Assembly: GCA_029555925.1 (NCBI GenBank) | Contig: JAKPQU010000069.1 | Span: 1-11,471, forward strand | Origin: Bacillota bacterium | Lineage (GTDB): Bacteria; Eremiobacterota; SpSt-956; JAKJGF01 | Reading direction: 5' to 3' | Length of the DNA: 11,471 bases | In this document: positions 5,851 through 11,471 of the stretch, in pieces | How the letters are laid out: each line of letters starts with the position of its first letter | Numbering within the stretch: position 1 is the first letter of the stretch | The notes under the pieces: model-generated | Seen by the model: the letters and a program-made list of their open reading frames with translations, nothing else | Databases searched by the model: none | What the model was told of the DNA's origin: nothing | Program-made: the position numbers and the translations under genes

Positions 5851-7617
5851 TTGAAATGTCCTGATTGCGGAACGGAAAATCTCGATGGAAGTGTTTTCTG
5901 TGATGACTGTGGTGCAAATCTTAAACAAGACAGTGTTGTTACGGAGAATGTTATTAATTTATTACCTAAAGAAGAAGGCAATATTTTGAAGGATACCTAT
6001 GAGGTAGTATCTTTATTAGAAAAAGGAGTTATAAATAAATATAGAGCTGTCGATAAAAAAGCAAATAAAGACGTTTTAATTTTAGAACATGAATTTAGAC
6101 CCAGACCTTCTGTTGTAGATGTAGAAAGTGAGGAAATACCGAAGGTTACAGTTCCTTTAGAGGAAGATCCCTTTGGACGTATTTTTGAACTGGTAAAAAA
6201 TTTCGACCATAAGAATTTAATTAAAATATTAGATTATTTTCAGGATAAAGGCAGGTCTTATCTTGTAGAAGAGTTCTTTTCTACGGAGAGTTTCTTCGAT
6301 AAACTTTCACAGGAAGATTTCAAACCTGATGAAGTACAGGTTATGAAGTGGGGTATAGCTCTGTGTAATGCTATCGCTTATATTCATGAACATGGTATTA
6401 TACATAGAAATCTACAAACAGTTACAATACTTATAAATCCTGATATGGAAGTAAAAATTGCAGGTTTTGAAAGGGCTAGATTAAAAACAGAAGCTAATAT
6501 TGATATAATGGTAAACCACGGTTTTACTGCTCCAGAAGGGTTTGGTATCGGACAGGTTTCTGTTAATGAAACGTCTGATCTTTATTCCCTTGCCTCGATT
6601 ATGTACAGACTTTTAACACGTTACAAACCAGGTGTTGATCAGCAGGGGCCATATATGACTTTTCCGTCTTTTAAAGATATAGGTGTGAAAACCTCTTATC
6701 CTGGTTTAGAAAAGCTTCTATTAAAGTCTCTTTCAGGAACTCAGGAAAAAAGACATCAGAGTGCTCACGAATTAGAAGAAGAGTTAATTGCAGTTCTGGA
6801 AACACCTCCTGTAAATTATATAGAAAAAGGGGCATATATACGTATTCGTGGTTCCATGAAAACCAATGTGGGGAAAGTAAGGGAAATAAACCAGGATAGT
6901 ATGCTCAGTATGCAGCTTACTATGAACGAATGTTCTCAATATACTCAGCCGCTTTTATTTATAGTTGCCGATGGTATGGGGGGAGTGGCAGATGGAGAAG
7001 TTGCAAGTTCTATGGCGATCCGTCACGTATCTGCCAATGTTTCAAAGCTTCTTCTTGATAGAAATTGTCCTTTTCCTCTGGATAGTAATATACTTGCCCG
7101 TGCTGTTGAATATGCCAATACAGAAATATATAATTATTCACAGCAGGAACAATCCAGAAAGGGAATGGGATCCACTATAACATCAGCTCTACTTATAGGG
7201 AACAGACTTCTTATAGCCCATGTAGGAGATACAAGGGCATATATTATGAATAGTAAAGAGATAAGGCAGATAACAGAAGATCATTCCCTTATAGGACGTC
7301 TTTTGAAAATGGGACAACTTACACCGGAGGAAGCAAAAAATTCGCCTCAGAAAAACCTTATATACAGGGCACTGGGAACCAATCCTCAGGTAGAAGTTGA
7401 TAGCTATGAAGAAAAAATGGAACCGGGCGATATAGTTTTAATATGTTGCGATGGTTTATGGGATTATTTCAGCAATGAAGAATTGCATAAACTGGTAAGC
7501 AGATCTAAAGACTTTGATAAAACTACTGCAAAATTAATAGATCTGGCAAATGAACGAGGTGGAAAAGATAATATTACAGTAATTATTTTCCAGCTGGTTT
7601 CCATAGAATCTAATTGA
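5851..7617 (+). CDS. Zinc ribbon-pseudokinase-PP2C protein phosphatase fusion
   Basis: The 588-residue soluble protein has three parts. A four-cysteine zinc ribbon (C3, C6, C17, C20) opens it. A kinase fold spans about 48-318. A PP2C/PPM phosphatase domain spans about 333-585. The kinase part is a clear pseudokinase: no glycine loop, beta-3 lysine replaced by L78, helix C Glu apparently lost, HRD changed to HRN (N187), the catalytic-loop Lys and Asn replaced by Q189 and T192, and DFG changed to AGF (204-206). Structural residues of the fold persist, namely the APE E229, D243 and R301. The PP2C part keeps the metal-binding motifs: INQD at 346-349, DGMGG at 374-378, VGDTRAY at 458-464, CCDGLWD at 532-538 and GKDN at 571-574. 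It should be an active metal-dependent phosphatase. TTG is used as the start because an in-frame TAG lies at 5824 and the MKCP.CG beginning matches the 8981 gene. The pseudokinase probably serves as a docking or regulatory domain. Confidence 0.93.
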   Translation: MKCPDCGTENLDGSVFCDDCGANLKQDSVVTENVINLLPKEEGNILKDTYEVVSLLEKGVINKYRAVDKKANKDVLILEHEFRPRPSVVDVESEEIPKVTVPLEEDPFGRIFELVKNFDHKNLIKILDYFQDKGRSYLVEEFFSTESFFDKLSQEDFKPDEVQVMKWGIALCNAIAYIHEHGIIHRNLQTVTILINPDMEVKIAGFERARLKTEANIDIMVNHGFTAPEGFGIGQVSVNETSDLYSLASIMYRLLTRYKPGVDQQGPYMTFPSFKDIGVKTSYPGLEKLLLKSLSGTQEKRHQSAHELEEELIAVLETPPVNYIEKGAYIRIRGSMKTNVGKVREINQDSMLSMQLTMNECSQYTQPLLFIVADGMGGVADGEVASSMAIRHVSANVSKLLLDRNCPFPLDSNILARAVEYANTEIYNYSQQEQSRKGMGSTITSALLIGNRLLIAHVGDTRAYIMNSKEIRQITEDHSLIGRLLKMGQLTPEEAKNSPQKNLIYRALGTNPQVEVDSYEEKMEPGDIVLICCDGLWDYFSNEELHKLVSRSKDFDKTTAKLIDLANERGGKDNITVIIFQLVSIESN

Positions 7618-7647
7618 TTATTATCTGTGAAAGGATGTGATGAGTAG

Positions 7648-8934
7648 GTGACCCCAGGCAGTGAGGTTAATTTAAAAAGCACCCTCAGCTATAGTTATAT
7701 TCAGGTCACCAGTGAAGATAAGCTGGTTTATCTTCTAGTGGATGTTATGCCAGTGGCACAATCTTCATTAGGGCACGTACCTCTTAATTTGTCTTTAGTT
7801 CTTGATAAAAGCGGTTCAATGTACGCTCAAGAAAAACTTGAATATGTGAAAAAAGCTGTTATATATGTTATAGACCAGTTACGTTCTGATGATATATCCA
7901 GTATAGTGGCTTTTGCGGACCGTGCAAGAGTGGTTGTTCCGAGCCAGCAGATATTTGATAAAGGCGGAGTAAAAAATACTGTACAGAGAATTGATAATGT
8001 AAGTGTTGGCGGCGGAACTCATATGTTTAAAGGTATAGTTGCTGCATGTGATGAAGTAATGAAAAATTACTCTCCCAATCGTAAAAATCATGTTATATTA
8101 CTTTCTGACGGACTTACTGTAGCTGAGAGTAAGTGTTTAAAGAAATGCAGAGAAGAGGCAGCAAAGGGTATTTCGTTCTCTACTCTTGGTGTAGGTAATG
8201 ATTTTAATCAAAAATTAATGATGGATATTGCAGATACTACGGGAGGTAAGTCCTATTATATAGATGTCCCGAGTGATATTCCTAATATTTTTGCTCAGGA
8301 ATTAAAAGGTGTACAGTCTGTAGTTGTACAGAACCCGACATTACACCTGAAACTCAGTAGAAATGTTCAGGTAAAGAGAGCATATAAGGTTAAACCTCTT
8401 ATAAGTGATCTGGGTTCTCCTCAGGCTATAAACCAGGTTTACTCTGTAAAAATGAGTGACTTACAGAAAGATGAACCTCAATCTATATTGTATGAGTTGA
8501 TATTACCATCCCGCCAGGCAGGTTCCTACAGAATTGCCCAGGCTTCGCTTGAATATGATATAATCATGAAAGGGGAGAAGGGGAAACAGATTGCTCAGGA
8601 TATTGTAATAGCCTATACATCTGATTACAGTCTTACCGGTATGGTAGATAGTTATGTAATGAATCTGGTAGATCTGGTAAGTGTATTCAGACAACAGACA
8701 AGAGCATTAGAACTGGCACAGATTGGTGAACATGCAAAAGCTACCCAGCTTTTGAAAACTGCAGCAACTACTCTGTTAGATAGAGGTCAGAAGGATCTGG
8801 CTACTACCTTCCTTGAAGAAGCCAAAAATATAGAACAGGGAGTAAATACATCTGTTGCAGGTACCAAGAAACTGGAATATGGTACAAGAAAATTAACTCA
8901 AATGTTAGATGATGCGTTTTTGCCACCTATATAG
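7648..8934 (+). CDS. Cytoplasmic von Willebrand factor A (VWA) domain protein
   Basis: The 428-residue protein starts at GTG. AAGGA at 7631-7635 is a plausible ribosome site, 12 bases upstream. The VWA domain, about 45-215, has an intact MIDAS metal site: DKSGS with D53, S55 and S57, T124 in GGGTH, and D154 in LLSDG. Before it is a short beta segment. After it comes a beta-rich region (about 225-325) and a helical C-terminal tail (about 345-400) that looks TPR-like. This layout resembles bacterial VWA proteins annotated as Ca-activated chloride channel-like. However, there is no signal peptide or membrane helix here, so the protein should be cytoplasmic. VWA proteins bind partners through metal and often act with kinases and phosphatases. 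Its place between the PP2C fusion and two FHA proteins suggests an assembly or target role in the same signalling set. A three-codon open frame (7640-7651) overlaps the start. Confidence 0.9.
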   Translation: MTPGSEVNLKSTLSYSYIQVTSEDKLVYLLVDVMPVAQSSLGHVPLNLSLVLDKSGSMYAQEKLEYVKKAVIYVIDQLRSDDISSIVAFADRARVVVPSQQIFDKGGVKNTVQRIDNVSVGGGTHMFKGIVAACDEVMKNYSPNRKNHVILLSDGLTVAESKCLKKCREEAAKGISFSTLGVGNDFNQKLMMDIADTTGGKSYYIDVPSDIPNIFAQELKGVQSVVVQNPTLHLKLSRNVQVKRAYKVKPLISDLGSPQAINQVYSVKMSDLQKDEPQSILYELILPSRQAGSYRIAQASLEYDIIMKGEKGKQIAQDIVIAYTSDYSLTGMVDSYVMNLVDLVSVFRQQTRALELAQIGEHAKATQLLKTAATTLLDRGQKDLATTFLEEAKNIEQGVNTSVAGTKKLEYGTRKLTQMLDDAFLPPI

Positions 8935-8963
8935 GAATTTTTATTTTTATTAAAATATTTTTT

Positions 8964-8970
8964 AAGGAGG
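8964..8970 (+). promoter_or_regulatory. Strong ribosome binding site for the zinc ribbon-FHA gene
   Basis: AAGGAGG lies 10 bases before ATG 8981. It is the strongest Shine-Dalgarno site in the window, which suggests that this small adaptor is made in larger amounts than its neighbours. Confidence 0.75.
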
Positions 8971-8980
8971 AAAGAGATTT

Positions 8981-9625
8981 ATGAAATGCCCTGTATGTGG
9001 AGTTGATAATTTAGAAGGTTCTGCCTATTGTGATGACTGTGGTTCCAAGTTGCCAGCTGCCGGAGCAGCACCTGTAGCAGCCTCACAACCTGTTGCTCCT
9101 CCTCCTGTGGCAGTCACACCTACACCTGTAGTAGGAGGAAAACTTACATGCCAGGCATGTGGGTTTGAAAATAATTTAGGTGAAGCCTTTTGTTCAGATT
9201 GCGGAGCATCTCTGAGCGGAGCTGCGCCGGTAGAAGCGGCGATCCCATCTCCCGTTGTTTCTGGACAACCATCTCCACCTGTAACCCCGGTAGTCCCCGG
9301 TAGACCGGTAGCTAAGTTAATTGAAAAGAAAACTCAAAGAGAGTTTCCCCTTACAGCAGATGTTATGATTGCCGGCAGGCAGAGCCCGGCAGATAATATC
9401 TTCCCTGATCTTGATCTTACTGAAGTTGATACGGATTCCTATGTTTCCAGGAGGCATCTTCAGATAATAAGACAGGGGGAACAATATTTAGTAGAAGATT
9501 TAGGCAGTTCCAACGGTACATTTTTAAATGAAGGGCCTCGCTTAAATCCTGGAATTCAGCAGGCACTCAGCAATGGTGATCGTATTCAATTAGGACAGAC
9601 AGAATTTGTATTCGTAATTTCATAA
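8981..9625 (+). CDS. Double zinc ribbon-FHA domain adaptor protein
   Basis: The 214-residue soluble protein has two zinc ribbons joined by a Pro/Ala/Val-rich linker (about 25-52). The first uses C3, C6, C17 and C20; the second uses C57, C60, C71 and C74. A second Pro-rich linker leads to a C-terminal FHA domain at about 110-214. The FHA domain shows its conserved phosphothreonine-pocket residues: G132-R133, S156-RR-H159 and SSNGT at 176-180. FHA domains bind phosphothreonine peptides, so this protein should read marks placed by Ser/Thr kinases such as the 3210 product. The first zinc ribbon is almost the same as that opening the PP2C fusion (MKCP.CG..NL.GS..CDDCG), which points to a shared partner or recent duplication of the module. 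The neighbours suggest an operon with the VWA and TPR-FHA genes. Confidence 0.93.
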   Translation: MKCPVCGVDNLEGSAYCDDCGSKLPAAGAAPVAASQPVAPPPVAVTPTPVVGGKLTCQACGFENNLGEAFCSDCGASLSGAAPVEAAIPSPVVSGQPSPPVTPVVPGRPVAKLIEKKTQREFPLTADVMIAGRQSPADNIFPDLDLTEVDTDSYVSRRHLQIIRQGEQYLVEDLGSSNGTFLNEGPRLNPGIQQALSNGDRIQLGQTEFVFVIS

Positions 9626-9633
9626 TAAATTAA

Positions 9634-9663
9634 CCTGGAAGGATGGAAATCCATCCTTCCAGG
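9634..9663 (+). other. Perfect 13-bp inverted repeat (RNA hairpin) between two FHA genes
   Basis: CCTGGAAGGATGG and its exact reverse complement flank an AAAT loop. The stem is long and GC-rich for this genome. No U-tract follows; the next bases are GATAGGTGG, which lead directly to the start at 9677. It is therefore not a standard intrinsic terminator. It could stabilise or process the mRNA, or limit translation of the downstream gene, whose ribosome site lies just after the stem. Confidence 0.85.
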
Positions 9664-9676
9664 GATAGGTGGCTAT

Positions 9677-11203
9677 ATGGACTGGGAACTCTTGAAGAGA
9701 ATTGATCCTACGAAATTAATCGGAGGAGAAGGTAGTTCTCCTCTGGATCTTTTAACAGGAGATAAAGATAAGGTAAAAACTTCAAAAGATATACCTCTTA
9801 CCGGACTTTATTACAGAAAGCCTGTATTTAAATATAATCCTTCTAAAAGTCTGGCCTGTAAAATCGAATTTTTTGAATCCCAGGATAAAAACCTTTTTGA
9901 TATAGGTTTATTGAAATCTATTACCATAGGAACTGCTGAGAGATATTTTGCAGATGTCTGCAGATACATAGTTAAAAATAAACCACAAAAAGCTTTAACT
10001 AGATTGACAGACGTATTAAATAAAGATCCTCAATACAGTGATGCCTATTTCCTTATGGGTTGTATACTTCTGGAAGCAGAGCAATTCGATAAAGCAAACA
10101 GTTGTTTTCAAAAGGTTTTATTATGTCAGAAATCTCTTGGCAAAGAGTTCAAGAAATATTTACCTTCCTTTCATGTTGAACTTAACCTGAACCTTCCGTC
10201 AAGTTTCTGTATTTTTCCCGAATTACTCGGTGCTACAATGCTGGTATCTATAAGTTACTGGGAAAATGGAAAGAGGTCTGAAGCTATTTCTGCCCTGGAG
10301 CAGACAGAATCTATTTTTCCCAAAAACTCCTCGGTTTCATATTTAAGTACTTATTTTAAAATGGAAATGGGAAAATATAAAGAAGTAATTACGCAGCTTT
10401 CCGGTTTTGAACCATCCAGTATTATGGACCTGGCAACCTATACATTATTGGGAGCATCTCTTTACAGTACCTATGATTTTTCAGGAGCAATACAGGTATT
10501 GAAGAATGCCCTTAAAATTTCTGATAAGTTTGAACAGGATGAACAGAACAAGCTCATTCGTTATCACCTGGGAAGAGCTTATTTAAACAGAGGCGATAAA
10601 TTTGAAGGCCTTCAAGAATTGCAGAAAATTGCTTCTATAGATCCGGATTATCTGGATATAAATTCTATATTAAAAGATCCTTCCGCGGGAGCAAAACCTT
10701 ATGCTAAGGAAAAACCTGCAGAAATAGAATCAAAGGTATCTCCTGCACCGGAGAAAAAAGCGTCTGTTTCTCCTCCTGCAGAGGATAAACCTGTTCCAGT
10801 TCCACCTCACACTCAGAAAAGTGAAGTAGAAAAAATAATTCCTCAACAGGAACATATAGATATGCCGGTGAATATACTTTCCATGGCTGATGATACAAAA
10901 GTTCTACCTCCCTTTGGAGCCAGGCTTTTAATTAAAAGTACAGGTGAGACTTTCCCGATTAAGCTGCAGGAATCTACAACTATTGGTAGAGAAAGTATAA
11001 ATAATATTGCTTTTCCGGAGGATTTTTCTATCTCCAGAAAACAGGCCAGAATACTATGTGAAGAACATAACTTTTATGTAGAAGATCTCGGAAGTACAAA
11101 TGGAACCTACCTGAATAAACGTCGTATAACTGCTAAAATGCCTCTAAAACATAATGATGAAATACAGATGGGCAAAAAGACATTTACTTTTCTTGTAGAG
11201 TGA
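9677..11203 (+). CDS. TPR-repeat protein with C-terminal FHA domain
   Basis: The 508-residue soluble protein begins at ATG, preceded by AGGTGG at 9667-9672. Residues 1-90 are unassigned. Several TPR-like helical pairs follow, including about 103-150 (KALTRLTDVLNKDPQYSDAY), 185-215, 255-283 and 293-325 (a YHLGRAYLNRG motif). A disordered Lys/Glu/Pro-rich linker runs from about 335 to 400. The C-terminal FHA domain, about 412-508, has IGRES (G437, R438), ISRKQA (452-457) and the STNGT motif (473-477). In the usual SRxH segment the histidine is glutamine here, but the residues that contact phosphothreonine (Arg, Ser, Asn) remain. It should therefore still bind phosphothreonine. TPR repeats suggest a scaffold that brings partners to phosphorylated kinase or adaptor. 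It closes the run of genes on this strand. The FHA domain differs clearly from that of the preceding gene, so this is not a simple tandem copy. Confidence 0.9.
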   Translation: MDWELLKRIDPTKLIGGEGSSPLDLLTGDKDKVKTSKDIPLTGLYYRKPVFKYNPSKSLACKIEFFESQDKNLFDIGLLKSITIGTAERYFADVCRYIVKNKPQKALTRLTDVLNKDPQYSDAYFLMGCILLEAEQFDKANSCFQKVLLCQKSLGKEFKKYLPSFHVELNLNLPSSFCIFPELLGATMLVSISYWENGKRSEAISALEQTESIFPKNSSVSYLSTYFKMEMGKYKEVITQLSGFEPSSIMDLATYTLLGASLYSTYDFSGAIQVLKNALKISDKFEQDEQNKLIRYHLGRAYLNRGDKFEGLQELQKIASIDPDYLDINSILKDPSAGAKPYAKEKPAEIESKVSPAPEKKASVSPPAEDKPVPVPPHTQKSEVEKIIPQQEHIDMPVNILSMADDTKVLPPFGARLLIKSTGETFPIKLQESTTIGRESINNIAFPEDFSISRKQARILCEEHNFYVEDLGSTNGTYLNKRRITAKMPLKHNDEIQMGKKTFTFLVE

Positions 11204-11235
11204 ATGCCTTTTTTAATAACTGATACCAACAGACA

Positions 11236-11250
11236 TGACCGGAGCGGTCA
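11236..11250 (+). other. Short inverted repeat downstream of the TPR-FHA gene
   Basis: TGACCG and CGGTCA flank a GAG loop, forming a 6-bp GC-rich stem. No run of T follows it, so it is a poor intrinsic terminator. It is the first of two hairpins in the gene-free tail. Confidence 0.45.
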
Positions 11251-11257
11251 CAACCAA

Positions 11258-11306
11258 ATATGAAAATCAACATCCAGTGAAGGTGCAAACTTCATCATTT
11301 TCATAT
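11258..11306 (+). other. Long-range inverted repeat with nested stem in the gene-free tail
   Basis: ATATGAAAAT at 11258-11267 is exactly complementary to ATTTTCATAT at 11297-11306. Inside, TGAAG (11278-11282) pairs with CTTCA (11290-11294) around a 7-base loop. The two stems nest into one extended structure. The 268-base stretch 11204-11471 holds no convincing gene on either strand; apart from these repeats I see nothing in it. It may be a 3' trailer, or the leader of a gene beyond the window. Confidence 0.45.
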
Positions 11307-11471
11307 AAAATTGCTTTAATTAAACTGAACAATTTGAATAACAGGTAAATACCGTCTGCCTGCCTGATGCTCCTCCGAAAAAAATCTAAACTGGAACGTT
11401 TATAACAGTTACAGCTTATATCATGCTACTTTACATTATAATTCAATAAAATATACCTGTGCTGCCGTGAT

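Noticed and set aside
6965..7180. Plus-strand 71-codon frame inside the PP2C region
   Set aside because: It overlaps conserved PP2C motifs in another frame, so it is a shadow of the real gene.
7640..7651. Three-codon frame ATG-AGT-AGG-TGA overlapping the VWA start
   Set aside because: It is too short to judge and is more likely chance, although it could in principle couple translation.
11272..11330. Short minus-strand frame of about 18 codons in the gene-free tail
   Set aside because: It has no ribosome site, is very short, and its sequence is explained by the inverted repeat.

Overview
The window is AT-rich (about one third G+C by eye). All eight recognisable genes lie on the + strand and are tightly packed. 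Shine-Dalgarno sites are Gram-positive-like, and two genes start with TTG and one with GTG. Receptor-like Ser/Thr kinases, PP2C, FHA, VWA and zinc-ribbon proteins together suggest a low-GC bacterium with elaborate Hanks-type signalling, perhaps an uncultured lineage. The sequence alone does not settle the taxon.

Region 1 (1-5693) holds receptor-like proteins. It opens with the 3' end of a gene ending in a LivJ-like (type 1) periplasmic-binding domain. Next come a full-length pseudokinase-TM-TPR-like-binding-domain protein (471-2759), a small unrecognised gene (about 2818-3198), and a catalytically intact paralogue of the receptor (3210-5693). The predicted layout is an N-terminal kinase fold in the cytoplasm, one membrane helix, and a C-terminal extracytoplasmic domain of the kind that binds amino acids or amides. 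Two GC-rich heptanucleotide arrays interrupt this region, one inside the pseudokinase receptor and one at its 3' junction.

Region 2 (5694-5850) is the longest internal gap. It holds a possible promoter and a leader with several long complementary segments, some mutually exclusive, directly before the next gene.

Region 3 (5851-11203) is a soluble signalling block. It encodes a zinc ribbon-pseudokinase-PP2C phosphatase fusion, a cytoplasmic von Willebrand A protein with an intact MIDAS, a double zinc ribbon-FHA protein, and a TPR-FHA protein. A perfect 13-bp hairpin separates the last two. Region 4 (11204-11471) has no gene but contains two inverted repeats.

A working model, by inference: the receptors sense small ligands outside the cell and the intact kinase phosphorylates cytoplasmic targets. 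The FHA proteins read phosphothreonine, the PP2C fusion reverses the mark, and the VWA and TPR proteins act as scaffolds. The individual domain families are known. This combination, with three kinase folds at graded stages of catalytic loss, is the most interesting aspect of the window.
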